This document shows positions 42,073-54,331 of a stretch of 64,000 bases of DNA, piece by piece (within the stretch, counting starts at the first letter, position 1; every line of letters begins with the position of its first letter). Below the pieces are notes generated by a model. That model was given only the letters and a program-made list of their open reading frames with translations, did no database searches and had not been told where the DNA came from. Source of the DNA: Hepsetus odoe (Eukaryota > Chordata > Actinopteri > Characiformes > Hepsetidae); the NCBI GenBank assembly GCA_017165825.1, contig CM029372.1:26155655-26219654 (forward strand). Direction: 5' to 3'. The position numbers and the translations under genes are program-made.

Positions 42073-42105
<33 letters not shown>
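42073..42105. repeat. CA microsatellite
   Basis: About 16 units, complementary to the GT run at 41941. Confidence 0.95.
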
Positions 42106-42107
<2 letters not shown>

Positions 42108-42845
42108 ACGCACTAAACTTCATCCCAAAGACTCCTTTTACAGGTAAAAGTGTGTTTTATAATTCAGAAAGAGTGAGAGTGACAGAAAGAGTGTGGCAGG
42201 GCGAGAGACAGACGGAAGAAGAACTGAAAGATAGGAAGCAAGAGAGGCAATAAACGAAGAAGACAGGGAAACAGGTAGAGCAAGAGAGAAAGAGAAACAG
42301 AAGAATGACAAAGGAAGCAGACAAGAAAGACAAAAGAAAATAGAGGGAGGGAAGAGAGAGAGAGAGAGAGAGGAGGGACTTAAAAGAGACATCAGACATT
42401 TGAAGTTTTCGGATGTTTCAGATTACACCATGTTAAGGAACTCACTCATTCATGGCTTTTCCACACACACACACACACACACACACACGACTGGCCGAGT
42501 AATTAGTCCCGCTGTGGCCTGCTGGTTTCTCAAAATCGGGGCGCTCTCCAGAGATGCTTTCCTGGAGACGGAAGTGGAGTAATTGAAAGATTCGCGTCTG
42601 ATTTGGAGTAATCATTGAAACGAGTCTGCTTCAGCTGCAGGACGTCCCCTTCATCGGTCGCCTGCCGCCGCCTTTTATTTCCATTTACAGGCACTTGTTT
42701 CTCTTCTGAGGCTGTGGTGTGGTGAGACGATGGGAGGCTGGTCTCAGAGCATGTAGTAAAGGAATTCCTTGGCAAACTTCCTTGAAAACTCGGTTCTTCA
42801 AGTGTGGAATAAAGGACTTGAGTTAATGTTACTGTTTTCATTAAG
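42106..42845. other. Intron with purine patch and CA run
   Basis: Purine-rich 42165-42380 with GA at 42355-42372; CA at 42463-42488. The stretch 42490-42720 is single-copy and CNE-like (GAGTAATTAGTCCC, GGAGTAATCATTGAAACG). Confidence 0.4.
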
Positions 42846-43125
42846 GGCGGCACCCAGGCGGGACGGTCCGGGTCCTTGTGGGGTGGACATGTTCTCCCCG
42901 TGTCTGTGCGTTTCCTCCAGGAGCTCCAGGTTCCTCCCACCAGCCAATGCTTGTCAGGTGGACTGGAGATACTAAATTGCCCGTGAGTGTGCCTGTGTGT
43001 CCGTCCTGCGACGGACTGGTGACCTGCCCGGTTGTTTCCCCGTCTTTCGCCCTCTGAGAGCTGAGATTGACTCCCAGCACCACCCGTGACCCTAATTAGG
43101 ATGAGTGGCTCAGAAAGTGAGAATG
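42846..43125 (+). mobile_element. DANA-like SINE, head deleted
   Basis: It begins in GCGGCACCCAGGCGGGACG and keeps GGACATGTTCTCCCCGTGTC, GGTGGACTGGAGATACTAAA, GCGACGGACTGGTGACCTG and the end ACCCTAATTAGGATGAGTGG. The order matches the copy at 356-690. Confidence 0.75.
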
Positions 43126-43182
43126 AGTGTTTGATATTTAAACATTGTTTATTTATTTCCTGGTTTTAATTTAAAAAAAAAA

Positions 43183-43231
43183 AGATATCCAGCAACTGGG
43201 GAGCAGTGATGGAGCCGGTACCGTGCTCAAA
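43183..43231 (-). mobile_element. CACTTTCACTTT-family SINE, core scrap
   Basis: Only GGGGAGCAGTGATGGAGCCG and its neighbours remain. Confidence 0.6.
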
Positions 43232-43263
43232 CTTTTGGACCCCACTCTGTTAATGGGAAAGCA

Positions 43264-43365
43264 TCTGTCTCTCCATCCCTCCATCCATCCTTCCATCCAT
43301 TATCTAAGCTGCTTATCCTAACCCGGGTGCCATGGATGCTGAAATCTATCCCAGCACTCAGGAAG
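43264..43365 (+). mobile_element. CATC run with DANA-like tail piece
   Basis: CCATCCATCCTTCCATCCATT is followed by AGCTGCTTATCCTAACCCGG and ATCCCAGCACTCAGG, typical of the end of such SINEs in reverse. Confidence 0.45.
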
Positions 43366-44390
43366 AAAGGAGAAGAAACATCTTGGATAAGTCGTTCCAC
43401 ACACACACAAACACCGACCGGGGGTGCGGGACCCTCATCGCTGATCCGTCACGTGGTGATCAATCGCTGACTTGACAGCAAACTGTGAACGGTGAACAGC
43501 AAATTCAGACAGCCGTGCAGAGTGTCAGACTGACCTGGGATCAGTATCAGCAGCCCCACTTTGTATCTGCCCCTCCTCCTGCAGCCTTTGAAACTGCTCC
43601 TGGATCAGCCATATCCTGAACTCTCCGGTGAAGTCTCTAATAGAAGGCGTTTAATTCTTACAATCTTTCCTGGGCATCATTACCCATCCCCTCTTTCTTT
43701 ACGATGGGAGATGAGCAGTTGACCTTACCGCTTTATGAGTCTGGAGCTTCAGCAGCAGCAGGAAATCTCTCACACTGCCTACATCTCCCTCTTCCATGCT
43801 GCGCTCATGAATATGGATGTGGGTCTGATGCGATGTGCTGTGAAGCTTAGTGATCTGGCACACACTCGCAAATCCTTTAACGCATGTTAGACATACACAG
43901 CTAACGTTTAAGACCGCCTCTGTGTGCACGTCCTCTGCTCTTGTCACCGGTTCCTTTTCCTCCCGCTTCTCGCTCTCTCTCCAGCGGTTGTCTGGTGCGC
44001 TTGCCCGGCCGGTGTGCTCCTCGGGGGGCAGCAGGAAAGCTACGTACCGTGCTGAACTCTTTTATTTACGAGGAAAATTCCCGTTTCCGCTTTACGTTCC
44101 TCTTTATCCCAGACACGTCTGCCTCTGGACGTCCAGAGTGTGTCTCCTCTAATGGGACGAAGCCCCCGGCTGCTTAATCTCCCCTGCTCTACACTTCGCT
44201 TTGATTACTTCGGTGTGTTTTCCAGCCGCTGACATTTTCTTTCTCCTCTGAGATGCCTCGAGTTGTGAAGTGTGTGCTCGAAGATGACAGTGTGTGTGTG
44301 TGAGAGTGTTTTCAGCATGACAGGATGACGTTGAAGTCGGTTTACACCTTTCATGTGACACTCCAATTTCCACTCTGTCAATCCGAGACA

Positions 44391-44391
<1 letters not shown>
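43366..44391. other. Single-copy intron
   Basis: 43690-43900 has a CNE-like appearance (GCTCATGAATATGGATGTG, CTTAGTGATCTGGCAC). A short TG run lies at 44288-44302. No exon supported. Confidence 0.35.

Positions 44392-44439
<48 letters not shown>
44392..44439. repeat. CA microsatellite
   Basis: About 23 units. Confidence 0.95.
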
Positions 44440-44440
<1 letters not shown>

Positions 44441-44727
44441 ATACGCACTCTTCTTATGAGCAGAATGGAAGGCGCGTGACCTTTGTGTAAAATTAATGGA
44501 TTTATTTGCTGCTCGTTAAGGCACACGCACTCCAGATAGTCTTTTGAAGGGAGCTGTGGGAACAGCCCAGAGGGCCAGCTGGACAGAATAATGTCCCAGA
44601 GACGGAGTGAGTCTGACAGCCAACTGGACTCCTTAACTGTTGATTCCATGAATGTATCACGCCGAGGCCAGGGGTGGATCTGATGAAGTGGCACCGAGGA
44701 AATTATATCTGGGCGCTCCAGTCCAGT
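44440..44727. other. Intronic sequence
   Basis: AT-rich words such as AAATTAATGGATTTATTTGC at 44490-44509 look CNE-like. Confidence 0.35.
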
Positions 44728-44819
44728 GGGGCAGCAGTGGCCTAGTGTTTAGGCCACAGGATCGGAAGGTTGTGGGTTCGAAACCCAGAGGTTGGTTGCA
44801 GAGGCACTCTTGAGCAAGG
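44728..44819 (+). mobile_element. CACTTTCACTTT-family SINE, 5' half
   Basis: Head GGGGCAGCAGTGGCCTAGTG and B box GGTTCGAAACCC are visible. It joins an inverted copy at the core. Confidence 0.8.
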
Positions 44820-44900
44820 GAGCAGTGATGGGGACGGTGCATGCTCAAGCTTGAACTACTCGCCTGGGGCTCGAACCCACGACCTTCCAGTTGCAGGCTT
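44820..44900 (-). mobile_element. CACTTTCACTTT-family SINE, inverted 5' half
   Basis: GAGCAGTGATGGGGACGGTG and the inverted B box GGGGCTCGAACCC. With the previous copy it makes an imperfect palindrome. Confidence 0.8.
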
Positions 44901-45029
44901 AATCTGAAACCAGCAATAGGCCACTTATGTCCTTCTAATTGGTCAGTCAGTTTGCTTGTAAGAAGGAAATCATTCCTAGTTATGGTGTCCGCCTCCTCTA
45001 AAGGTAGCCATAGCAACAAACGATGGACT

Positions 45030-45061
45030 GGTGGTCTACTCGTTTAGGGACTAGGCCCCGA
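45030..45061 (+). mobile_element. CACTTTCACTTT-family SINE, head scrap
   Basis: GGTGGTCTACTCGTTTAGGG and ACTAGGCCCC, directly before an inverted copy. Confidence 0.55.
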
Positions 45062-45064
45062 AAC

Positions 45065-45172
45065 ATGTATTGAAAGCGCCCGGGGAGCAGTGATGGGGAC
45101 GGTACCTTGCTCAGGGGTTCCTATTGGTAAGGGGTTTGAACCCACAATCTTCCGATCCTGTGGCAACTCCTA
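45065..45172 (-). mobile_element. CACTTTCACTTT-family SINE, 5' part
   Basis: GCGCCCGGGGAGCAGTGATG core, inverted B box GGGGTTTGAACCC, and head remnant CTGTGGCAACTCC. Confidence 0.8.
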
Positions 45173-45534
45173 ATTATAATTAGGACATAATTAAGTTTAA
45201 GCTAAAGTCACGCAACAGAATCTCTCAGGATTAGCTGTGGGTTGCTCCGCCCTGACACACCTGGTGGTTTGGAGCTCGCTCTTGTCCCAGGTGTGTTCTG
45301 TGTGTATGTACCTCTCTGTGTGTGGAGGCAGAGCTGGCGTTTATTTGCCGCTTTGTCGTTAGGATTGTCTTCATCGTTGTGGGTGTCTTGGCTGTTCCTT
45401 TGTTTCAGTGTTTGCTTTGCTACTTTCGTTATAAAACCTCCAACCTGCTTTTGACTCGTACATTCATCCATTCCTCCAACCATCCCAGCCCCATAGCTGG
45501 ATTACCACAAGGTGAGCTGGGGGTGAGGCCTTAG
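45173..45534. other. Intronic sequence
   Basis: No repeat or exon supported. Confidence 0.4.
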
Positions 45535-45775
45535 CAGCCAACTGGAATACCACAGCATTGACCTAGGAACACTTTAGCAACCACGTTGGTATAACATGGA
45601 AACTGCCTAGCAACACCTTAGCAACCACCTAGTATCAGCTTAGCAACCAGTTTGGGATAAAATAGAAACAGCCTAGCAACACCTCAGAAAGCACCCAGCA
45701 ACACCTTAGCAACCACATTGAGGTAACGTAGAATCAGCCTTGCAACACCTTAGGAACCACATAGCAAAAGCTTTG
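45535..45775 (+). repeat. 66-bp tandem repeat, left part
   Basis: Units with GCCTAGCAACACCTTAGCAA and ATTGGGATAAC are diverged here (unit lengths 60-70). The array is cut by the SINE at 45776. Confidence 0.85.
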
Positions 45776-46010
45776 AAAGTGAAAGTGACTATTCTCGTCT
45801 TTGTGAAGCGCAGCGCAGCACAACGCAATGAAATTCAGCCTCTGCCCCATACACACACGTGCAGCAGGGGGCAGCTATTGAAAGCGCCCGGGTAGCAGTG
45901 ATGGGGACGTTACCTTGCTCAAGGGTACCTCAGGGCAACCTACTGGTTTAGAGTTCGAGCCCACAACCTTCTGATCCTGGGGCCTAGTCCCTAACCACTA
46001 AACCGTTGCT
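45776..46010 (-). mobile_element. CACTTTCACTTT-family SINE with visible target duplication
   Basis: GCTTTG occurs immediately before (45770-45775) and after (46011-46016) the element, and removing the SINE with one copy restores an array unit. All blocks from GAAAGTGAAAGTGAC to the head CACTAAACCGTTGCT are present. This is the clearest young insertion in the window. Confidence 0.88.
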
Positions 46011-46610
46011 GCTTTGCAACCACATTGGGATAACATAAAAACAGCCTAGCAACACCTTAGCAACCACCTAGCAACAGCATTGCAAAAACCACATTGGGCT
46101 AACATAGAAACAGCCTAGCAACACCTTAGCAACCACCTAGCAGCAACTTAGAAACAGCCTAGCAACACCTTAGCAACCAGCTAGCAACAACTTAGCAACC
46201 ATATTGGGATAACGAAGAAACAGCCTAGCAACACCTTAACAACCACCTAGCAGCAACTTAGCAATCATATTGGGATAACAAAGAAACAGCCTAGCAACAC
46301 CTTAACAACCACCTAGCAACACCGCAGTAACCTCATTGGGATGACAAAGAAACAGCCTAGCAACACCTTAACAACCACCTAGCAACACCATAGTAACCTC
46401 ATTGGGATAACAAAGAAACAGCCTAGCAACACCTTAACAACAACCTAGCAACACCGCAGTAACCTCATTGGGATAACAAAGAAACAGCCTAGCAACACCT
46501 TAACAACCACCTAGCAACACCAATAGTAACCTCATTGGGATGACAAAGAAACAGCCTAGCAACACCTTGGCAACCATCTAGGATACACCATAGCTACCTT
46601 CTACCCATTA
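46011..46610 (+). repeat. 66-bp tandem repeat, right part
   Basis: ATTGGGATAACAAAGAAACA units recur at exactly 66 bp (46270, 46336, 46402). The last five or so units are almost identical, unlike the left part. Confidence 0.92.
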
Positions 46611-46616
46611 GAAGAC

Positions 46617-47945
46617 CTCAGAATAGACCTTTTCACTGGGTGTTGAGACCTTTTCCACTGGTGTTAAAAGACCTTTTTTCCACTAGTGGTGAGACCTTTT
46701 CCCACTAGTGAACCATTTCCACACTAGTGTTAAGACCTTTTTCACTGGTGTTGGGGGCTTTTCCACTGGTGTTGAGGCTTTCACTGGTGAGACCTTTTCC
46801 ACTGGTGTTGAGACCTTTTCCACAGTGTTGAGACCTTTTCCCACTGGTGTTGGGGCTTTTCCACTGGTGTTGGGGGCTTTTCCACTGGTGTTAAGACCTT
46901 TTCCACTGGTGTTGAGGCCTTTTCCACTGGTGTTGGGGGCTTTTCCACTGTGTAGTGTTGGGGCTTTTCCATAGTGTTGAGACCTTTTCCACTGTGGTGT
47001 TGGGGGCTTTTCCACTGGTGTTGGGGGCTTTTCCACTGGTGTTGGGGGCTTTTTCACTGGTGTTGGGGGCTTTTTCACTGGTGTTAAGCCCTTTTTCACT
47101 GGTGTTGAGACCTTTTTCACTGGTGTTGAGACCTTTTCCACTGGTGTTGGGGGCTTTTCCACTGGTGTTGGGGGCTTTTCCACTGGTGTTAAGACCTTTT
47201 CACTGGTGTTGGGGGCTTTTCCACTGGTGTTGGGGGCTTTTCCACTGGTGTTAAGACCTTTTCCACTGGTGTTGAGACCTTTTCCACTGGTGTTAAGACC
47301 ATTTCCACTGGTGTTAAGACCTTTTTCACTGGTGTTGGGGGCTTTTCCACTGGTGTTGGGGGCTTTTCACTGGTGTTAAGACCTTTTCCACTGGTGTTGA
47401 GACCTTTTCCACTGGTGTTGAGACCTTTTCCACTGGTGTTGGGGGCTTTTCCACTGGTATTTGGGGGCTTTTTCACTGGTGTTAAGACCTTTTCCACTGG
47501 TGTTGAGGGCTTTTACTGATGCTTGGGGCTTTTCCATAGTGTTGAGACCTTTTCCACTGGGTGGTAGGGCTTTTCCACTGTGTTGGGGCTTTTCCACTGG
47601 AGTGTTGGGGCTTTTCATGAGTGTTGGGGCTTTTCACTGGTGTTAAGACCTTTTCACTGTGTTGAGACCTTTTCACTGAGTGTTGAGACCTTTTCCACTG
47701 AGTGTTGGGGGCTTTTCCACTGGTGTTGGGGGCTTTTCCACTGGTGTTAAGACCTTTTTCACTGGTGTTGGGGGCTTTTCCACTGGTGTTGGGGGCTTTT
47801 CCACTAGTGTTAAGACCTTTTCCACTGGTGTTGAGACCTTTTCCACACAGTGTTGGGGCTTTTCACTGGTGTTAGACCTTTTTTCACTGAGTGTTCAGAC
47901 CTTTTCCACTGGTGTTGAGGGCTATTACTGATGCTTGGGGCTTTT
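46617..47945. repeat. 21-bp minisatellite, about 60 units
   Basis: The unit is TTTTCCACTGGTGTTG plus a variable GGGGC, AGACC or AAGACC end. As 21 is a multiple of three, frames of 60-170 codons stay open on both strands and encode 7-residue repeats (VEKPPTP, LGAFPLV). Irregular units cluster at 46780-46860 and 47510-47700. Confidence 0.93.
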
Positions 47946-48769
<824 letters not shown>

Positions 48770-49415
48770 AACAGCGGACCATGGAGCGGCGATAGGTGGT
48801 CTGACGAATCGCATACTTCCACATCGTGTGCATGGACGTGTGTATGCTTCATTTATCTGAGGAGGACGTGGCAGGATGCACCTTGAGAAGAACATTAGTG
48901 GAGGCGGTGCGATGCTCTGGGCAATGGTGTGCTCGGAAACATTGTCCTGTCATTCATGTGGGTGACGTTTACCTAAACCTTCCTGCAGACCAGGTTCACC
49001 CCTTCAATAGCAGTCCCAATTCTTTCAGTCAGAAACAGCTTGAGGAACAATTTGAGGAACATGACAAAGAGTTCAAGGCGTCGCATCCTGGCGTGTCCTC
49101 CTCAGGTAAAGGAAGCACGCTCACTCGTCTGTCCACATGATGTGAGAAAATTTGCAAGGCCACCTTCTCTCGCCACTCCATGGTCTGCTGTGGCTGTTGT
49201 AGGTCTCAGTCTAAACGATTATCCGTGGGATGTGGTGGACACGATCTTACAGGGAACACAGGGACAGCTGCTAATGTTTTGGTGCAGGAACCACAGCATA
49301 TCTTCAGAGTGTGGAGCTCGTACCTTGACAGGGCCGAGCTGTTCTGGTGGCACCGAGAGGAACATAATAGTAGGCAGGCGGTTTTAATGTTATGGCTGAT
49401 TGTTGTGTAGTACAT
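48770..49415 (+). pseudogene. Tc1/mariner transposase remnant
   Basis: Recognisable transposase pieces occur in order: ACCATGGAGCGGCGATAGG and a GTCTGACGAATC (SDES-like) segment, a gapped EAVRCSGQW region matching the usual GGSVMLWA, DQVHPF at 48990-49007, and EEQFEEHDKEF at 49042-49074. An IEHLWDV-like part follows (TATCCGTGGGATGTGGTGGA). The end GTTTTAATGTTATGGCTGAT at 49381-49400 is the usual inner terminal repeat of this fish family. The DNAPCHT segment with the second catalytic Asp is missing and frames shift, so it is inactive. No matching 5' terminal repeat is visible. Confidence 0.78.
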
Positions 49416-49729
49416 ATAGCACAGAGTCACCTCTCTGATAGATAGATGAATGAATAGATAGATAGATAAACACGTTGCTTTCTCTTCTGCTCTTGGGCTG
49501 GATTCCTTCTGAAGAGGCTTTCAAGGGATTGTCATTATGCGTTTGTGGTGAAGTGGATACATTAGCTTATAGCCTGTCATTCGTCCGCTCCAGTTTTGAT
49601 CATTCATTGGTTAATTGATGTCAGATGACACTGCCGTTTCTGCATTAGTGAAACAGGCCGGATCGATGATGAGATCCAACCTCTTTTGCAGGTAATGTTG
49701 TTATTTTTCGGTGTAACAGTTTGATAACT
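49416..49729. other. Intronic sequence
   Basis: GATA repeats at 49437-49468 (GATAGATAGATGAATG type). Otherwise unremarkable. Confidence 0.5.
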
Positions 49730-52700
49730 GTGCAGTGACCGTGGTGCTCAGTGTGATGGTAGTATTGCAGTGTTCCAGATGTTTAAAATACTGCAAACAT
49801 ACCGTAACAGTGTGATTACATAACAGTGCTGCTATAGCCAGTTTCCAATTATAATAATATACCAGTCTGATAGTGTTAGTGTTACAGATGTGTAACAGAT
49901 GTGTCTAACTGTGTTAGTGTTGAAGTGTGTAACTGTATGGTAGAAGTGTTACATGTGTGTAACAATATAGTAGGTGTTACAGATGTGTGCAACAGCACAT
50001 GGGGTTTTTATTACAGATGTGCGTAACAGTATAGATGTGTTACAGTGCTACAGATGTGTGTGACAGATGTGTTACAGTTGTGCGCAACAGCACAATAGAT
50101 GTGTTACAGATGTATGCAACAGCACAATTGATGTACGACAGATGTGCGTAACAGTATAAGATGTGTTACAGTGCTACAGATGTGTGTGACAGATGTGTTA
50201 CAGATGTGCGCAACAGCACAATAGATGTTGCAGATGTGCGCATTAGTACAGTAGATGTTTGTCATACAGTTACACACATCTGTAACACTAACATGTTACA
50301 GAAGTGTGATAGACATGTTACAGATGTGTGTAACAGTATAGTAGGTGTTGCAGTGTTACAGATGTCCGCAACAGCACAATTGATGTATTACAGATGTGCG
50401 TAGCAGTATAGATGTGTTACAGATGTGTGCAACAGCACAATAGATGTGTTACAGATGTATGCAACAGCACAATTGATGTATTACAGATGTGCGTAACAGT
50501 ATAGATGTGTTACAGTGCTACAGATGTGTGTGACAGATGTGTTACAGTTGTGCGCAACAGCACAGTAGATGTGTTACAGATGTGTGCAACAGCACAATTG
50601 ATGTTACAGATGTGCGTAACAGTATAGATGTGTTACGGTGCTACAGATGTGTGTTACAGATGTGCGCAACAGCACAATAGATGTGTTACAGATGTGCGCA
50701 TTAGTACAGTAGATGTTTGTCATACAGTTACACACATCTGTAACACTAACGTTACAGAAGTGTGATAGACATGTTACAGATGTGTGTAACAGTATAGTAG
50801 GTGTTGCAGTGTTACAGATGTGAGCAACAGCACAATTGATGTATTACAGATGTGTAGTATAGATGTTACAGATGTGTGCAACAGCACAATAGATGTGTTA
50901 GATGTATGCAACAGCACAATTGATATATTACAGTGTGCGTAACAGTATGAATGTGTTACAGTGCTACAGATGTGTGTGACAGATGTTACGGTTGTGTGCC
51001 AACAGCACAATAGATAATATTGCAGATGTATTGCAGCAGCACAATTGATGTTTGGATATGTAACAGTATAGATGTGTTCGTTTAAATGTGTATTACAAAC
51101 CTTATGCTGCTAACAATGTTAAATGTGCATATGCTTTATGCATGTTGTCCACCACAATTTTACATCTGTAACACTAACGTTAGAAATTGTGATAGACATG
51201 TTACAGATGTGTGTAACAGTATAGTAGGTGTTGCAGTGTTACAGATGTGCGCAACAGCACAATTGATGTATTACAGATGTGCTTAGCGGTATAGATGTGT
51301 TACAGATGTGTGCAACAGCACAATTGATGTTACAGATGTGCGTAACAGTATAGATGTGTTACGGTGCTACAGATGTGTGTTACAGATGTGTGTGTTACAG
51401 ATGTGCGCAACAGCACAATAGATGTGTTACAGATGTGCGCATTAGTACAGTAGATGTTTGTCATACAGTTACACACATCTGTAACACTAACGTTACAGAA
51501 GTGTGATAGACATGTTACAGATGTGTGTAACAGTATAGTAGGTGTTGCAGTGTTACAGATGTGCGCAACAACTTTGGTGATGTATTACAGATGTGCGTAG
51601 CAGTATAGATGTGTTACAGATGTGTGCAACAGCACAATAGATGTGTTACAGATGTATGCAACAGCACAATTGATGTATTACAGATGTGCGTAACAGTATA
51701 GATGTGTTACAGTGCTACAGATGTGTGTGACAGATGTTACAGTTGTGCGCAACAGCACAATAGATGTGTTACAGATGTGTGCAACAGCACAATTGATGTT
51801 ACAGATGTGCGTAACAGTATAGATGTGTTCACGATTACTGCAGATGTGTGTTACAGATGTCTTGCAGCACAATAGATGTGTTACAGATGTGCGCATTAGT
51901 ACAGTAGATGTTTGTCATGATTTTACACATCTAGCAAACACTAACGTTACAAGTGTGATAGACATGTACAGATGTGTGTAACAGTATGGCAGAATATTTT
52001 TAGTGTTACAGATGGCATAACAGCACAATTGATGTATTACAGATGTGCTTAGCGGTATAGATGTGTTACAGATGTGCGCAACAGCACAATAGATGTGTTA
52101 CAGATGTGCGTAACAGTATGGATGTGTTACGGTGCTACAGATGTGTGTAACTGTGACAGATGTGTTATAGATGTGCGCAACAGCACAATAGATGCGATTA
52201 CAGATGTGTGCAACAGCACAATAGATGTGTTACAGATGTGTGCAACAGCACAATGGTATTACAGATGTGTGCATGTAATTGCAATGGAAATGTGTTAGTG
52301 TTACAGATGTGTGTAACTGTATGACAAACATGTTACAGAAGTGTGTAACAGTATAGTAGGTGTTGCAGTGTTACAGATGTGCACAACAGCACAATTGATG
52401 TATTACAGATGTGCGTAGCAGTATAGATGTGTTATGGTGCTACAGATGTGTGTAACTGTGAGACAGATGTTACCGATGTGCGCAACAGCACAGTTGATGT
52501 ATTACAGATGTATGTAGCAGTATAGATGTGTTACAGTGCTACAGATGTGTGTAACTGTGTGACAGATGTGTTACAGATGTGCACAACAGCACAATTGATG
52601 TATTACAGATGTGTGTAGCAGTATAGATGTGTTACGGTGCTACAGATGTGTGTGACTGTGACAGATGTGCGCAACAGCACAATATATGTGTTACAGATGT

Positions 52701-53080
52701 GTGTAACAGTACAGTAGATGTGTTACAGATGTGTGTAACAGTACAGTAGATGTGTTACAGATGTGTGTAACTGTATGACAGACATGTTACAGATGTGTGA
52801 TAGACATGTTACAGCTGCGTGTAACTGTGTGATAGACGTGTTACAGATGTGTGTAACTGTGTGATAGACGTGTTACAGATGTGTGTAACTGTGTGATAGA
52901 CGTGTTACAGATGTGTGTCACTGTGTGATAGAGGTGTTACAGATGTGTGTCACTGTGTGATAGAGGTGTTACAGATGTATAAAATGTCATGACAACGGTG
53001 CATTTACGTCTCAGATGTGTGTAATTGTTTGATCATGTGGTTCTAGTACCCCAGATGTTTAAAACTGCAGTTGGGCATTG
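49730..53080. repeat. 3.3-kb minisatellite with higher-order repeats
   Basis: Sub-units of about 32 bp combine GTGTTACAGATGTGCGC and AACAGCACAATAGAT. A larger block marked by AGATGTTTGTCAT, ACACATCTGTAACAC and CATGTTACAGATGTG recurs at 50253, 50711, 51452 and 51906 (steps 458, 741, 454), with a decayed extra marker near 51150. Both ends carry CCAGATGTTTAAAA (49777 and 53053). Damaged units occur at 51000-51120, 51573-51585, 51826-51870 and 51918-52020. Confidence 0.92.
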
Positions 53081-53209
53081 CTATCCTGCGGTGTGTGTGT
53101 GTGTGTGTGTGTTACAGTAGCGCAGATGGCCAGCTCTTGCCTATTGATCTGTCCTCCTGATCTTTTGATCTACAGATGGCCTGTCGTGACCAAGGCCCCG
53201 ACTGGACGT
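53081..53209. other. GT run and spacer
   Basis: GT at 53091-53112, then ordinary sequence. Confidence 0.5.
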
Positions 53210-53400
53210 CATATCCCATCAGGCCGAGCGTTAGCGCCGTCCGCCCAGAGAGAGAGCGGCTTTTGTGGCTTGTCTGATTAATGAGCAGCGCGCAGGGGAA
53301 ATGCGCCTGAAAACAATACGCACGTCATTCCCGACAATTATCGGCCAGCGGGTCGATGGCTCGCTGCATTGCGTTTTTTTGTTTTTCTTTAATGCGCGCC
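53210..53400. promoter_or_regulatory. CNE-like single-copy segment, candidate
   Basis: Contains CTTGTCTGATTAATGAGCAG at 53260-53279, GGGGAAATGCGCC and GACAATTATCGGCC, a mix of homeodomain-type ATTA cores and GC-rich words in repeat-free DNA. Regulatory role is inference only. Confidence 0.3.
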
Positions 53401-53835
53401 GAGAGCTTTTTTTCGGTGAGTGGATGAGTGCAAACGATCCTGAAGATGAAGGGAGATGAGCTTTCGGCTCTGTCGGATACACCAAACCTACACGGCTGCA
53501 CGCTGCACCTCTGGCTTCTTCCTCTCCTTCACTCTTTTTTTCTCCATCACTTCTTTTTTTGGCAACTGTTTTCTCGGCACATCCTTCAGCAGTCTTCATT
53601 TTATACTCTTGTGTTGATCTCTCTATCTCTGTCATTTGCTTATCCCTTCTCCGTTTTCTCTTTTTTACTGTCCAGCATCTCTCTTCCTTTTTCATCCCCC
53701 CTTCCCTCCCTCTGTCTCTTTTTTTCTCTTCTGAGGTGTATTGTTAGCGGTGCAGCCTGTGGTGTTGGTTTACTCCTGAGAGAAGGCCAGTAATCCATCA
53801 GGCAGCTAATCAGATTCAGACACGCTGCAGCCTGA

Positions 53836-53897
<62 letters not shown>

Positions 53898-54041
53898 AAA
53901 CTCTCTCTCTCTCTCTTTCTCTCCTGTCTGCTGTGCCCTCTTCTTTTACTCTAACCCCTTGTACTCTTTTCTTTTAACTCTTGTTTTTGCCTCTCCTTCA
54001 TGTGTTCTTTCTCTTCTCGTTTGCTTGTGCAATCCCCTCTA

Positions 54042-54072
<31 letters not shown>

Positions 54073-54223
54073 ACACAGATAGGATCACAGATCGGATCCA
54101 GATCCAGAATTAAACCCAGAACCTTCTTGCTTTGAAGCAACGCCTTTTTGTTTCCTTCCTTTCAAACGAAGTGAGAAAACATCCCTCTGCATCCAGCCCA
54201 TCCTAACACAGCAGTAGTGAACA
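53401..54223. other. Pyrimidine-rich intron with CT runs
   Basis: CT microsatellites at 53838-53897 (broken by single bases), 53905-53920 and 54041-54069. No exon recognised. Confidence 0.5.
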
Positions 54224-54331
54224 AACAGACCGGGAGCAGTGATGGGAACAGTACCTTGCTCAAGGGTTAGTACCGGCCCTGGACTCGAACCCATCACCTT
54301 GCGATCATGAGGCACCTAGGCACCTGCTGCC
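54224..54331 (-). mobile_element. CACTTTCACTTT-family SINE, 5' part
   Basis: GGGAGCAGTGATGGGAACAG core, inverted B box CTGGACTCGAACCC, and altered head. Confidence 0.75.

Noticed and set aside
46683..47183. Possible repeat protein with VEKPPTP units
   Set aside because: Produced by the 21-bp minisatellite, and both strands are open at once.
49730..53080. CRISPR-like array of repeats and spacers
   Set aside because: The units are contiguous variants of each other without unique spacers, in a vertebrate genome.
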